Notes: a model not told the origin generated them from the sequence alone. Positions 1 through 8,957 are shown, counted from the first letter of the stretch. The stretch: 64,000 nt of DNA from Clostridium hydrogenum (GCF_021432385.1 NZ_JAEACT010000002.1:248001-312000); one strand, 5' to 3'. Numbers and translations: made by a program.

Positions 1-43
1 CTAAAACTTTCTTATCATCATCACATATTGCAATATTAATCAT
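1..43 (-). CDS. Response regulator, LytTR type (N-terminal start only)
   Basis: Only the first 14 codons lie in the window, read leftwards from an ATG at 43 behind a good GGTGGAG ribosome binding site. They read MINIAICDDDKKVL. The paired acidic residues (CDDD) after a short beta strand are the typical start of a receiver domain, and this exact style of start is common in AgrA/VirR-like LytTR regulators. The DNA-binding domain is outside the window, so the LytTR assignment is inferred. Confidence 0.55.
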   Translation of the reverse strand, partial: MINIAICDDDKKVL

Positions 44-167
44 ATTTTCTCTCCACCAGTAAATTTAATTTTTACTTTCCTAGGTATCTTAATTATATAT
101 CCCTAAAACTTCCATCTCAATACTTACTGCATGATATACAGTTTTTGATACATAAAATACATAAAAA

Positions 168-193
168 AAAGAGTAAAGTTTAGCTTCACTCTT
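168..193 (-). terminator. Intrinsic terminator after the 271-aa membrane protein
   Basis: An 11-bp stem (AAAGAGTAAAG with a short loop) is followed, on the minus strand, by a run of eight T. It overlaps the last codons of the membrane protein gene. Confidence 0.6.
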
Positions 194-1001
194 TAAAATA
201 TACCTTATCTAAATATTCTGATAGGCATGAGCTCACATAAGCACCTATGATTACCCATACAATATCTAAAATTGTCCTCAAAAGCAAATCAACAATATCT
301 ACTTTAGCAATAACTACAATAAAAAAGTTAAAGAAAAATAGATTAACACCAAAAATAACACCACCAAACATTATACAATTCATTATTTTACTCTTACTTC
401 TTGCAGTTTTTCCTAAGCCTTCAAAGATAAAACCAATAACTATCCCAACTGCAATAACCCAAATTAATGTAGCACCTAATCTTTTATCTAATTGAGAAAA
501 TACATTAAATACTTTATATTCAGCTAACCTTCCAACCAAAAAAATAAGTGTTATAATTATAATATTTAATACAGATATTCTTCTTGAGCTCTCTTTAATA
601 TAAACTTCTTTCTTCGCTATAAACTTACCTAAAAGAAAACCTAATATCACTATAACTGAACCATCAATAATTGGATAATAAATCATGTCAATAATCGAAT
701 TATTGGGCAAGGGTTCATAAAGATATGCAATCCACATAAGCGCAAACATTCCACCATATTTAAGTCCTCTAACTATTGGACTCCCACTAATTTCTTTTTC
801 AACTAATAAAAATACATATGAAAGAGCCATATATAAAACTGTACCATAAATAATAAGCACAAGTAATGCCACTCCACTCGCTACAAATATACTCGGCTTA
901 AAATATGACTTTTCTTGTGGTATTATTAGCTGAAACATTCCGCGAATCATTATAGCCAAAAAACTAACAATTAATATTTTAAAAAATTGTTTTTTTCTCA
1001 T
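186..1001 (-). CDS. Multi-pass membrane protein of unknown function
   Basis: This 271-residue protein has about seven hydrophobic segments spread over its length, a basic N-terminus (MRKKQFFK) that fits an inside-first orientation, and no extended soluble domain. I see no catalytic or transport motif I can name. The start is an ATG preceded by GGAGG with good spacing. It stands as a single transcription unit, with a terminator at its 3' end and a regulator gene starting 140 bp downstream on the same strand. It could be a partner of that regulator or an orphan permease-like protein; neither can be shown. Confidence 0.6.
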   Translation of the reverse strand: MRKKQFFKILIVSFLAIMIRGMFQLIIPQEKSYFKPSIFVASGVALLVLIIYGTVLYMALSYVFLLVEKEISGSPIVRGLKYGGMFALMWIAYLYEPLPNNSIIDMIYYPIIDGSVIVILGFLLGKFIAKKEVYIKESSRRISVLNIIIITLIFLVGRLAEYKVFNVFSQLDKRLGATLIWVIAVGIVIGFIFEGLGKTARSKSKIMNCIMFGGVIFGVNLFFFNFFIVVIAKVDIVDLLLRTILDIVWVIIGAYVSSCLSEYLDKVYFKE

Positions 1002-1080
1002 ATAACCTCCATCAACCCGCTTTAATTAAACATCAATATCTTATTAAACACTGTTCAATAAAATTATATCAATATCAATA

Positions 1081-1218
1081 TCAAATGTCAAAATAATCCA
1101 TAGCACCTAAAATCTGTAACGAACATTCTTTTGCTGATGATGCAAAAGTATCAACTGTTAAATCATAACCTTCTTTTGGAAACAAATATTCATAAGATGC
1201 TTCGGCAGAACCTACGCA
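1081..1218 (-). pseudogene. C-terminal fragment of an unidentified gene
   Basis: An open frame without a start codon gives about 45 residues (VGSAEASYEYLFPKEG ... GAMDYFDI) and ends in TGA at 1081. It begins inside the 3' end of the neighbouring acetyltransferase gene in another frame. The composition looks like real protein, and the ending could belong to a flavodoxin-like reductase, but I cannot prove the family. It is most likely the remnant of a deleted gene. Confidence 0.35.
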
Positions 1219-1219
1219 T

Positions 1220-1873
1220 CTATTTTTTCGCTCCTCTTCCCTTCAAAGCCTCTATATTTCCACTTCTAATATCATTTAATTTTCCAGATATTTTTTTAAT
1301 ATCCCAATCCCACCAATTAATTTTAATTAAATCATTTATAATTGAATCGTTAAATCTCTTTCTTATAATTTTTGCCGGCACCCCACCAACTATAGAATAT
1401 GGAGGTACATCCTTAGTTACCAATGCTCTAGTTCCAATGATAGCTCCATCTCCAATATGGACTCCAGACATAATAACTGCATCAAATCCAATCCAAACAT
1501 CATTTCCAATTACAATGTCACCTTTATTGTCCCAAGCTTCGGTAATCTTCATTGAACTATCCCATTCTTCATCAAAAATTGGAAATGGATATGTGGACAA
1601 TGACTTTAAGGTATGATTTGCAGAATTAAAAATAAATTTAGCATTGCAAGCAATAGAACAAAACTTTCCAATTATAAGCTTATCATTATTAACATAGGGA
1701 TAGTGATATAAGACATTATTTTTTTCGAAATCTTTTGGATCATTATAAAAATCATTATACATTGTAAAATCGCCAACAGTTATATTGGGCTTAGTGATTA
1801 CATTTTTTAAGTAAACTGTAGTAAAATCCTTTGTTCTAGGATAAATCTTTTCAGTGTTAGGTTTTTTATTCAT
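1220..1873 (-). CDS. CatB/Vat-like hexapeptide acetyltransferase
   Basis: Predicted left-handed beta-helix acetyltransferase of the xenobiotic (CatB/Vat) group, which moves acetyl from acetyl-CoA to a hydroxyl of a small molecule such as chloramphenicol or streptogramin A. Hexapeptide turns are visible in the GNDVWIGFDAVIMSGVHIGD and VPPYSIVGGVPAKIIRKRF regions. The probable catalytic histidine lies in the SANHTLKS stretch at about residue 85. The 217-residue length fits the family. I chose the ATG at 1873 because AAAGGGAG lies nine bases upstream; a TTG at 1882 is in frame. Actual drug resistance is not implied by sequence alone, since many such enzymes act on sugars. Confidence 0.8.
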   Translation of the reverse strand: MNKKPNTEKIYPRTKDFTTVYLKNVITKPNITVGDFTMYNDFYNDPKDFEKNNVLYHYPYVNNDKLIIGKFCSIACNAKFIFNSANHTLKSLSTYPFPIFDEEWDSSMKITEAWDNKGDIVIGNDVWIGFDAVIMSGVHIGDGAIIGTRALVTKDVPPYSIVGGVPAKIIRKRFNDSIINDLIKINWWDWDIKKISGKLNDIRSGNIEALKGRGAKK

Positions 1874-1927
1874 AATTTTCAACTCCCTTTATGAATATTA
1901 TAGTTTAACACCATATCTTTACCTAGT

Positions 1928-2125
1928 TCACAAACGCTTCTGCAAAAAAGTTGAACTTGTTATTTTCTTTAATATGCCTATATCGATAACGCACCACACA
2001 ACACTTATAAGCATAAAAAATACAAATGTCAGCCATTCTTCATTCTTAAATTTAATTGCAATTGTAGTAAATAAATATGCATAATCTAATATAGTTATTA
2101 TTGTAATTGGAATATAAATCTTCAT
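1928..2125 (-). CDS. Short membrane protein ending in a repeat
   Basis: This 65-residue frame has two hydrophobic stretches. Its ATG overlaps the stop of the frame upstream (ATGA), which suggests translational coupling. The last 16 codons are encoded by half of repeat R5 (compare 15240-15397), so the present C-terminus is probably not the original one and the gene may be truncated. No family is recognisable. Confidence 0.35.
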   Translation of the reverse strand: MKIYIPITIITILDYAYLFTTIAIKFKNEEWLTFVFFMLISVVWCVIDIGILKKITSSTFLQKRL

Positions 2126-2352
2126 ATAATATTGGAGATAACAATATTTTTTTCATTAAATTTATATTTACTAATATCTTGCTCTATTATTTTAGTGTCA
2201 CTTTTCATAATTGTGAAATATACATTTCCACCAATTAAATAAGACCCTAGTAAGCTAAAAATAGTAGTACCCATAAAAGCAATAGCTTTAATCCATACAT
2301 TACTATTTAGCATTCCAAGGCTCAATCCAATTACTATAATATCGCCAATCAC
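2122..2352 (-). CDS. Short hydrophobic frame, possibly the continuation of a broken gene
   Basis: The frame gives 76 residues with two membrane segments, then a charged tail. The only start at its upstream end is a GTG without a good ribosome binding site, inside the 3' end of the frame at 2303-2629. A stop lies just above it. It may therefore be the frameshifted continuation of that gene rather than a gene of its own. The ATGA overlap with the next frame supports real translation at some stage. Confidence 0.3.
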   Translation of the reverse strand: MIGDIIVIGLSLGMLNSNVWIKAIAFMGTTIFSLLGSYLIGGNVYFTIMKSDTKIIEQDISKYKFNEKNIVISNII

Positions 2353-2629
2353 TAGCCAGATAACACGTATTTAATATATTTTTAAAAGAATAAATTGATA
2401 TAAAAACTAATTCCAAATTTATAATTACTTTAAAAATTAGCTCTTGCTTATTTTGAGCCTTTAAAATATCAAATCCATTTATTACAGAAAACTCAATAGA
2501 AGCTATGAGAAAAACTACTAAAAGAACCATACCAGTACTTTTTTTCATACTTTCTTCGCCTTTTTCTCCAAAGGCTAAATTATGTCTAACTTTTAAATTA
2601 GTTTTTACTAAGGCTAATAATTGTTTCAT
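2303..2629 (-). pseudogene. N-terminal part of an ABC-2-type permease-like membrane protein
   Basis: An ATG at 2629 with GGGGG upstream opens 108 residues. There is a short cytoplasmic lead (MKQLLALVKTNLKVR) and then two membrane segments. This resembles the start of ABC-2-type export permeases, which normally run to 400-600 residues. The frame closes early, and hydrophobic sequence continues in another frame at 2122-2352, so I read it as a broken gene. No ATPase partner is nearby. Confidence 0.35.
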
Positions 2630-2830
2630 CTTCAAATACCCCCATGTAAATATATCCTAAGTTATTCCTATTATTAAGCCTATTTTATAACTCATTATAT
2701 ACTTATCCTAGTATCACAGGTAATTGATAAAGTTACTTAAGTCATTTTATTAATCAACAATAAAAAACTAGGGATTGTCACACTAAGATTATTTAATACG
2801 TAACTTATAATTATTGCGAAGTAATTTAAT

Positions 2831-3042
2831 CAATGCACAATTCACAGTTCACAATGCACAATGAATGATGATTTGCCTTCCCTTCGTCAGGTAAATCTTA
2901 AACTTAAATATTATAACCTTCGCTTAGCACCATAAATGATGCTATTGCGAAAACAATAAAAAAATTAAATTTAAGGTTTTCTGTAGCTTTGCTACAGAAA
3001 ATCATCCTTCATTGTGAATTGTGCATCGTGAATTGTGAATTG
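2831..3042. repeat. Dispersed palindromic repeat R1, copy 1 (type A ends)
   Basis: An imperfect palindrome of about 210 bp. Its arms are built of short CACAATTCACAGTTCACAATGCAC-like iterations, then AATGAATGATGATTT, and return as AAATCATCCTTCATTGTG. The core contains a GCTATTGCG...CAATAA segment shared with the other copies. A GCGAA motif lies just outside (2816). The whole 2636-3116 gap holds only this element and featureless AT-rich DNA. Confidence 0.8.
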
Positions 3043-3116
3043 ATTTAATTCGTAATATTTAAGATTTGCGTATAAAATAATTTAGTGTAGCCTCCCTAGC
3101 TCCAAAGTAACTCCTA

Positions 3117-3593
3117 CTATTTCAGCAATTTATTAATATCTTCTTTTATTTTTGATGGAACTGTTATTGGTGCATATCTATTTACTACATTTCCTTCTGA
3201 ATCTATTAAGAACTTAGTAAAATTCCATTTTATTTCATTTCCTAAAACACCCTTAGTTTCATTTTTCAAATATTTATATAATGGATGTGCTTCTGCCCCA
3301 TTTACATCTATCTTTTCAAACATTGTAAAGCTGACTCCATAGTTTATTAAACAAAACTTACTTATTTCTTCATTTGTTCCTGGATCTTGATGAGCAAACT
3401 GATTGCAAGGAAATCCTAATATTTCAAAACCTCTATCTTTATATTCCTTATATAATTCTTCTAGTTCCTTAAATTGAGGTGTTAAACCACACTTACTTGC
3501 AGTATTTACAACTAAAACTACCTTTCCCTTGTATTCCTCCATTTTAGTTTCTTGTCCGTCCATTTTTTTTGCTGAAAAATCATAAAAATTCAT
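3117..3593 (-). CDS. Glutathione peroxidase-family thiol peroxidase
   Basis: A 158-residue cytoplasmic peroxidase that reduces hydroperoxides. Bacterial members with Cys rather than Sec usually take electrons from thioredoxin. The peroxidatic Cys35 sits in [12 protein letters not shown], Gln65 in [12 protein letters not shown] and the Trp123-Asn124 pair in KWNFTKFLI, so the catalytic set is complete. Cys63 and Cys81 are candidates for the resolving cysteine. Length is normal, and the ATG has GGAGG upstream. It is a single-gene unit between two R1 repeats, which fits a stand-alone oxidative-stress gene. Confidence 0.92.
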   Translation of the reverse strand: MNFYDFSAKKMDGQETKMEEYKGKVVLVVNTASKCGLTPQFKELEELYKEYKDRGFEILGFPCNQFAHQDPGTNEEISKFCLINYGVSFTMFEKIDVNGAEAHPLYKYLKNETKGVLGNEIKWNFTKFLIDSEGNVVNRYAPITVPSKIKEDINKLLK

Positions 3594-3732
3594 ATCGATT
3601 TACCTCCATATTAATAAAATTTATTTATATTTTATTATATTGTTCAAAATTTAATTGTGCAAAATATATTTGATAATTTTATTTTATATTCTTTAAACTT
3701 AATTGTCAATACTTAAATATTGAGAACCCTTT

Positions 3733-3941
3733 CCAAAGTACAGAGTACAAAGTATAAAGAAGGATGATTTTCTTTTCGCTTTGCTACAGAAAACCTTAAA
3801 ACTTATTTTTGATTGCTTAAGCAATCGCAGTGTTAGTGTTGCTCAGCAAAGCCGACAACATTTAAGTTTAAGATTTGCCTGACGTAAGGAAAGGTAAATC
3901 ATCCTTCTTTGTACTCTGTACTTTATACTTTGTACTTTGGT
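3733..3941. repeat. Repeat R1, copy 2 (type B ends), overlapping a stop codon
   Basis: It has the same core as the other R1 copies, but the outer arms are AGTACAGAGTACAAAGTA iterations instead of the CACAATTCAC type. The right arm runs into the MerR gene at 3923-3941 and supplies its last five codons and stop (PKYKV then TAA). Confidence 0.8.
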
Positions 3942-4903
3942 TTAATAGGGATAAGCAAATCAAGTTGCATTTTAGTAAGCTCCTCTGAAGTCTTATCATA
4001 AAGATTTATATAATTTAAATGCTCTTCTAAGCATTCATCTCCATCTTTAGAATTTGCCACGAAGTTTTTTTCATATTCATCATTATTTTCTACCCAATCA
4101 TTTATAAGTTGCCATTCATCAAAATTGCCCATTCTTATTGTATGAGCTGCATAAAGTCCACCTTCAAATTTTTTCTTTATGAAAGGTTCTTTAACCTCCA
4201 TGTCATCTGGAATTGTAATCCATCTTTCATAACCATGTTGACCGCCGCTCGGATGATTAAAACCATAATGCCTAAAATCTGGCTTTAATTTTGCTAACCC
4301 AGTATTCTTTATAAACTTATTTACTTCCTCTGCTGTTATATCCTCAGATGAAGGGCATCCACCTACATTTCCTACCGCTGCAACAGTAGCTGGTGGTAAA
4401 TACACTATTCTTGCATCCTTTAACTTTGATAATTTTTCGTCTGCATGATTTAAATCGTTCATTGATACATCCTCCTTAAAATTAATCTTGGTCACGGTTA
4501 GCGAATCAACGATTTTTAATATCTCTTCATTATTCATTATTCTCTTACTAACCTCAACCCCAGAATTTTCCCTAAGGTGGGCACTTAACTCTTCCAAAAC
4601 TAATTTTATTGTTGATAGTGAAGAGACTTCATTAGAAATTTCATTAAGTTTATTTTGAAAAATTTCTACAGCCGTAGAAGCCCTTTCACTTTCCAAGATT
4701 AAGCTTATTTCTTTTAATGGTATTCGAAGCTTTCTCAAAACAATAATTTGCTGCAGCCTTATTATTGCACTTTCATCATAGGTCCTATATGCATATCCAT
4801 CCTTCTTAACACTCTCCATAAGTCCTATCTTCTCATAGTACCTAAGAGTTCTTGTGGATACGCTAAATTTTTTTGATACTTCACTTATGGTTTCTAATTT
4901 CAC
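3923..4903 (-). CDS. MerR-family regulator with GyrI-like effector domain
   Basis: A transcription activator of the BmrR/TipA kind. Residues 1-70 are the MerR winged helix (EVSKKFSVSTRTLRYYEKIGLM). A coiled-coil dimerisation helix follows to about residue 125. From about 165 to 326 a GyrI-like ligand pocket is seen (LPPATVAAVGNVGG ... GYERWITIPDDM). The GTG start follows GGGGGGAG. The last residues come from the R1 repeat, so the native C-terminus has been replaced. No target gene adjoins it. Its own promoter has the 19-bp spacer expected of MerR control. The ligand is unknown. Confidence 0.88.
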   Translation of the reverse strand: MKLETISEVSKKFSVSTRTLRYYEKIGLMESVKKDGYAYRTYDESAIIRLQQIIVLRKLRIPLKEISLILESERASTAVEIFQNKLNEISNEVSSLSTIKLVLEELSAHLRENSGVEVSKRIMNNEEILKIVDSLTVTKINFKEDVSMNDLNHADEKLSKLKDARIVYLPPATVAAVGNVGGCPSSEDITAEEVNKFIKNTGLAKLKPDFRHYGFNHPSGGQHGYERWITIPDDMEVKEPFIKKKFEGGLYAAHTIRMGNFDEWQLINDWVENNDEYEKNFVANSKDGDECLEEHLNYINLYDKTSEELTKMQLDLLIPIKPKYKV

Positions 4904-4929
4904 GAGTTAGCTCCCCCCTTTCAATGACG

Positions 4930-4960
4930 ATTATAAATTACGACACGACGTCAAAGTCAA
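4930..4960 (-). promoter_or_regulatory. MerR-type promoter with 19-bp spacer
   Basis: On the minus strand TTGACT (4955-4960) and TATAAT (4930-4935) are separated by 19 bp, two more than usual. The spacer holds an imperfect dyad, TTGACG with CGTAA. MerR-family activators work on such over-long spacers, so autoregulation of the gene at 3923-4903 is likely. Confidence 0.6.
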
Positions 4961-5035
4961 CTATTATTTTATTATAGATGAACACCTTGGAGCCTGAAAA
5001 TTGCAAATTCCAAGTTTATCCTAACTGCAATACTT

Positions 5036-5250
5036 TTCAATTCACAGTTCACGATGCACAATTCACAATGAAGGATAATTTACCTTTCGCTCTGCTTATG
5101 TAAATCTTAAATTTAAAGATTGTCAGCTTTGCTGAGCATCATATATTGCGCCATTGCGTAAGCAATAAAAAAATAAGTTTTAAGATTTTTATACGCTCGC
5201 GTAGAAAAATCATCCTTCATTGTGCATTGTGAACTGTGAATTGTGAATTG
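5036..5250. repeat. Repeat R1, copy 3 (type A ends)
   Basis: The arms are CAATTCACAGTTCACGATGC and its inverted return, around the shared core. Outside the left arm (4996-5035) lies the extra segment TTGCAAATTCCAAGTTTATCC that is also found next to copies 5 and 6. The rest of the 4904-5288 gap is the MerR promoter. Confidence 0.8.
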
Positions 5251-5288
5251 ATTTTATTCGTAATATTTAAGTTTGCCATAAAATAAAT

Positions 5289-5831
5289 TTAGTATTGCTC
5301 TTTTTCCCACCATCCAAGTGCTACTATTACTTTACTTACTGTTATACCTTGAGATTTTATAACAAGAACATAATTGCCCTCTTCAGCTTCTATAAATTTT
5401 CCATCTTCTTCGCCAACCAATGTTGTATGTGGCGGTACTATCCTTTCATAAACATTAACCCCCGCTTTGGGAAGTGTATTGGTTGCTTCTATAAATCTAA
5501 TCTGAGCTTTATTTTGTGGAAAAGGTCTTATCGCAGTATTGGTTGGTGAAACCTTATCTGATATGCGGCTTTTTTCAGGGAAATCAGTATTTAACCATAT
5601 TTGTGCAGTTAAATATTCATCTGAAAAATTAGTAACAGTAAACACATTTACATATTGATTAATGCCGGAATCACATGGATTTATTAAACCTGCCCATCCA
5701 ACGGATCCACTTCCCACTTTTAAAGCTTCTGTTTGACCTACAAAATATTTTCCTTCTGTTGATTTAGCTAAAGAAACAGGAACACTCACTACCTGCCTTG
5801 ATCTAATATCCTCATTGTGCTGATGTGCCAT
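5289..5831 (-). CDS. Conserved clostridial protein, DUF6143-like
   Basis: A soluble protein of 180 residues without signal peptide or membrane segment. It has a beta-rich, conserved-looking core (KYFVGQTEALKVGSG, WAGLINPCDSGINQYVNVF). From memory this matches the clostridial family DUF6143, whose function is unknown. I placed the start at the ATG at 5831, which follows GGAG, rather than the upstream ATG at 5846. It forms a single-gene unit. Confidence 0.7.
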   Translation of the reverse strand: MAHQHNEDIRSRQVVSVPVSLAKSTEGKYFVGQTEALKVGSGSVGWAGLINPCDSGINQYVNVFTVTNFSDEYLTAQIWLNTDFPEKSRISDKVSPTNTAIRPFPQNKAQIRFIEATNTLPKAGVNVYERIVPPHTTLVGEEDGKFIEAEEGNYVLVIKSQGITVSKVIVALGWWEKEQY

Positions 5832-5909
5832 AAAATACATCTCCAAAAAATTTTCATCTCTATATAATATTCAAGAAAATGATTATATATTAATTTAAAA
5901 CATAGCCTC

Positions 5910-6821
5910 TTAAATATATTTTACTGACAAAGCATTTAATTCTGATAGTAGCTTTTCATTGTTTAATCTTGCTGCTATAGGTGAAAATATATCTATGGTC
6001 TCCCTTGCCTTTTCCTTAAAACGTGTTTTATCTATAAACTCTATTGTTCTCATGTTATGAAGCCTATCAGCTAATTTAATCATTATTACATCTCCATCTA
6101 TTAAAGCTTTATGTCCATCAAAATTTGTTACGCCATTAATAACTTCTGCAATTCTCTGCCCAAATTCACTTTTGACTTTTTCAATAGATAAACTGGTTTT
6201 TTCCAAAATAATATCATGAAGTAATCCTGCTATAACAGCTTCCTCACTTGCTTCCATTTGGGATAATAAAATAGCTACATTAATTGGATGGATTACGTAA
6301 TCATCACCTGAATATCTCTTTTGACCAGAGTGCGCCCTGCAAGCAAATTCATATGCTTTCTTTAGCTTTTCTTTATCATATTCTAATTTGTTATCATTTA
6401 TAATTGTCCATAAAACCTCATATAATTCTTCTTTTGTGGCATGAATATCTGTATTCTTCAAAAACAACATATTAAAATTACCTCCTAAACAGTTAATTTG
6501 AAAATTAAAAGCTTTTAAAAGCTCAGGTGAAAAACCAAACTTGTTTTTAAATGCCTTTGTAAAACCGCTATGTGATTGATAGCCATAATCCAATGCAGCA
6601 TCAATTATTTTTCTTCCATTTAATATTTCTTCTGAAGCTTTAGTAAGCCTACGATCTTTTACATATTCCATAATTGACAATCCCATTTTTTCTTTAAACT
6701 TCCGTGAAAAATAATATAATGAATATCCTGAATTCTTTGCAATATCTTCTGCTGTTATAGTTTCATTGATATTTTCTTCAATATATTTTAAGCTATCAAA
6801 TATAACTGTTTTTAAATTCAA
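5910..6821 (-). CDS. AraC-type HTH fused to a RelA/SpoT-like HD domain
   Basis: Residues 1-105 are a full AraC/XylS DNA-binding domain with both helix-turn-helix units (ITAEDIAKNSGYSLYYFSRKF; AALDYGYQSHSGFTKAFKNKFG). After a linker, residues 150-285 form an HD hydrolase domain like that of RelA/SpoT and MESH1: HSGQKRYSGDDYVIHP, then GLLHDI, then KLADRLHNMRT. The metal ligands H, HD and D are kept. The Glu-Asp pair that follows HD in (p)ppGpp hydrolases is replaced (HDIILEKT), so catalysis is uncertain. No synthetase domain is present. The TTG start follows AAGGTG. This looks like a regulator that may sense or cleave a nucleotide. Confidence 0.85.
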   Translation of the reverse strand: MNLKTVIFDSLKYIEENINETITAEDIAKNSGYSLYYFSRKFKEKMGLSIMEYVKDRRLTKASEEILNGRKIIDAALDYGYQSHSGFTKAFKNKFGFSPELLKAFNFQINCLGGNFNMLFLKNTDIHATKEELYEVLWTIINDNKLEYDKEKLKKAYEFACRAHSGQKRYSGDDYVIHPINVAILLSQMEASEEAVIAGLLHDIILEKTSLSIEKVKSEFGQRIAEVINGVTNFDGHKALIDGDVIMIKLADRLHNMRTIEFIDKTRFKEKARETIDIFSPIAARLNNEKLLSELNALSVKYI

Positions 6822-6912
6822 ATTTTCACCTTCTTCCTCCCACGTGGTAATTATAATATATATTTTTCTTTCTAAAATTTCTTTTCCATTCTTGCCATCT
6901 TATATAAGTTTT

Positions 6913-7800
6913 TTATTTTTGTTCATGATCAAAATTATTCTTTTGCATATTAATCATAAGCTTTATTAAGTGTTTCAAAAAAGCAACTACGTATTCACTA
7001 TTTATAGAAGACTCATTTAAAATTGCATAAATGCTGCGGCTGCATTCCGGTTCATTAATTGGAATCAATACTGCATTTTGATCGGTTAGTCTTCCCCATG
7101 AATATTCTGGCCAAAACGCAATTCCTAGATTTGAATAAATTAAATTTTTCACACATTCATGATTATCACTTTCAAAAATAATTTGAGGCTTAAATCCTTC
7201 CTGCTTACAATACTCATCACAGATAATTCTAAATGGTCTTGCACCTGAAAAGCTAATAAAGCCTTCCTTTTCTACCTGTTTTAAGGAAATAGTTTTTAAA
7301 GGGGCATACTTACTGTTACTTGGGACTGCTAATAATATTTTTTCTTTAAGTAAAAGTATACTTCCTTTAGGAATCTTATCAGAAATAACACACGAAATAC
7401 ATATATCAAAATCTGCTTCATCCACATTCTGCAATAAGCGAAACTTTACATCAGGATATAATTTTTTAAATGAAATTATAGATTGAGTAACCAGTGTTGA
7501 TGCTGATAAAATGTTCAATTGTATAGTTTGTGAGACTTCTTTATCAATTTCTTTTAATCGAACAGGTAATAAATCTAAAACACTTATAATTGGCAGCAAC
7601 TCCTTTTGCAATAGTTTTCCACAAGGATTCAGCCGAATACTTCTATTTTTTCGTTCAAAAAGTTTTACGCCAAGCTCCTCTTCAAGATGTTTTATAGATT
7701 GTGATAAAGCAGGCTGAGCAATATGTAATGAGTTAGCAGCTTTTGTCATGTGTTCATACTCAGCTGCAACAAGAAAATACTTTAATTGAAGAATGTCCAT
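6913..7800 (-). CDS. LysR-family transcription regulator
   Basis: The N-terminal winged helix is clear (DILQLKYFLVAAEYEHMTKA, AQPALSQSIKHLEEELGVKL), followed by a linker helix and a periplasmic-binding-protein-like effector domain from about residue 90 to the end. The ATG at 7800 is chosen because GGAGGG lies six bases upstream; a TTG at 7812 is in frame. It is divergent from the YoaK-like gene at 8229, with an R1 repeat between, so that gene is the most likely target. The inducer is unknown. Confidence 0.9.
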   Translation of the reverse strand: MDILQLKYFLVAAEYEHMTKAANSLHIAQPALSQSIKHLEEELGVKLFERKNRSIRLNPCGKLLQKELLPIISVLDLLPVRLKEIDKEVSQTIQLNILSASTLVTQSIISFKKLYPDVKFRLLQNVDEADFDICISCVISDKIPKGSILLLKEKILLAVPSNSKYAPLKTISLKQVEKEGFISFSGARPFRIICDEYCKQEGFKPQIIFESDNHECVKNLIYSNLGIAFWPEYSWGRLTDQNAVLIPINEPECSRSIYAILNESSINSEYVVAFLKHLIKLMINMQKNNFDHEQK

Positions 7801-7912
7801 AATTCCCTCCAAAATATCATAAGTAAATACTTATCAATTTAATAAATATTATATATTTTCATTTATTAAAAAACAACGTTATAATAAGAATATAGATAAA
7901 CAATTTGAAAAG

Positions 7913-8121
7913 CAGAGTACAAAGTACAAAGTACAGAGAAGGATGATTTACCTTTCGTTTTACTCAGGCAAATCTTAAACTTAAATGGTATCAGCTTCGC
8001 TGAGTACCATGTATAGCGCGATTGCGCAGCAATAAAAAAATAAGTTTTCAGATTTTTTCGTAGTGCTAACGGAGAAAAATCGTCCTTCATTGTACTTTGT
8101 ACTCTGTACTTTGTACTTTGG
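7913..8121. repeat. Repeat R1, copy 4 (type B ends)
   Basis: The arms are AGAGTACAAAGTACAAAGTA and its inverted return around the R1 core. It sits in the divergent LysR/YoaK intergenic region, where most copies instead lie at 3' ends. Downstream (8137-8178) follows a TTGCCAGGATAAACTTG-like piece seen beside copies 5 and 6. Confidence 0.8.
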
Positions 8122-8228
8122 TTTCTCCTCGACGAATTGCAATTTGCCAGGATAAACTTGAAATTAAAAATACCAAGTGGTTTATCTTTATTCAAAAGAA
8201 AAATATATTTAAAAAAAGGTGTTATACA

Positions 8229-8957
8229 TTGAAAGATAAAAATTATTATACAGAAATAACAGAAAAACTTGGATTTGGAATGGTACTTGCATTATCCGGT
8301 GGGTTCATGGATGCATATTCTTATACCGTTCATGGAAAAGTATTTGCTACAGGACAAACAGGTAATTTTGTACTTGTTGCTGCACATTTGATAGACGGAG
8401 ATTATGCAGGAGCATTTCACAGTCTTGTGCCAATTTTATCATTTTGGTTAGGAATTCTTATATCCTGGCATATATTTTACTCTTATTTTAAAGAAAACAG
8501 ACATCTTTGGAAACACAGCATGATAGCAATTGAGCTGATCGCTTTATTTATTGCTGGATTTATTCCCCGCTCTTATCCAGACATAATAGCTAATACACTT
8601 GTATCTTTCTCAGCATCATTGCAATTTTGTGCATTTCGTAAATTAGGTTCTGGTGAGGCTTATGCTTGTATCTTCTGTACTGGTAATATGCGCTCTTGTG
8701 CCGAAAATTTTTACAAGGGAATTGCAAGAAAGGACAAGCAGTGTATGAAAAAAGCGATACATTTTACTTACATCCTTATTTCATTTTTCATAGGAGCAAT
8801 TGTATGTACTTTAGAATCAAAAACACTTCATCAAATGTCAATTTGGAGTGTAGACATTGTTCTCTTATCGGCATTAGTAGGTTCATATGTTTTAAACAAA
8901 CACATGTTAAAAAAGGAGCATTTAAAACAGCAAGAACTTGAAGAAACTGCAGTTTAA
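8229..8957 (+). CDS. YoaK/DUF1275-family membrane protein
   Basis: A 243-residue protein with about six membrane segments. The family signature GGFMDAYSYTVHGKVFATGQTGN near the N-terminus and the second half-motif FRKLGSGEAYACIFCTGNMRS show internal duplication. Function is not established for the family; transport is suspected. I start at the TTG at 8229, with GGTG seven bases upstream; the longer frame from 8097 is only R1 repeat sequence. LysR divergently upstream is the likely regulator. Confidence 0.85.
   Translation: MKDKNYYTEITEKLGFGMVLALSGGFMDAYSYTVHGKVFATGQTGNFVLVAAHLIDGDYAGAFHSLVPILSFWLGILISWHIFYSYFKENRHLWKHSMIAIELIALFIAGFIPRSYPDIIANTLVSFSASLQFCAFRKLGSGEAYACIFCTGNMRSCAENFYKGIARKDKQCMKKAIHFTYILISFFIGAIVCTLESKTLHQMSIWSVDIVLLSALVGSYVLNKHMLKKEHLKQQELEETAV

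Noticed and set aside
1220..1873. Naming the acetyltransferase as a chloramphenicol or streptogramin resistance gene
   Set aside because: The fold is shared with many sugar acetyltransferases, and no resistance-specific residues can be judged by eye.
2831..3042. CRISPR-like short iterations (CACAATTCAC...)
   Set aside because: The iterations are adjacent without spacers and occur as inverted arms of one element. No cas gene is in the window.
7866..8195. Open frames in the R1 repeat between LysR and YoaK
   Set aside because: They consist almost wholly of R1 repeat sequence and have no ribosome binding site. The YoaK protein starts at 8229 instead.
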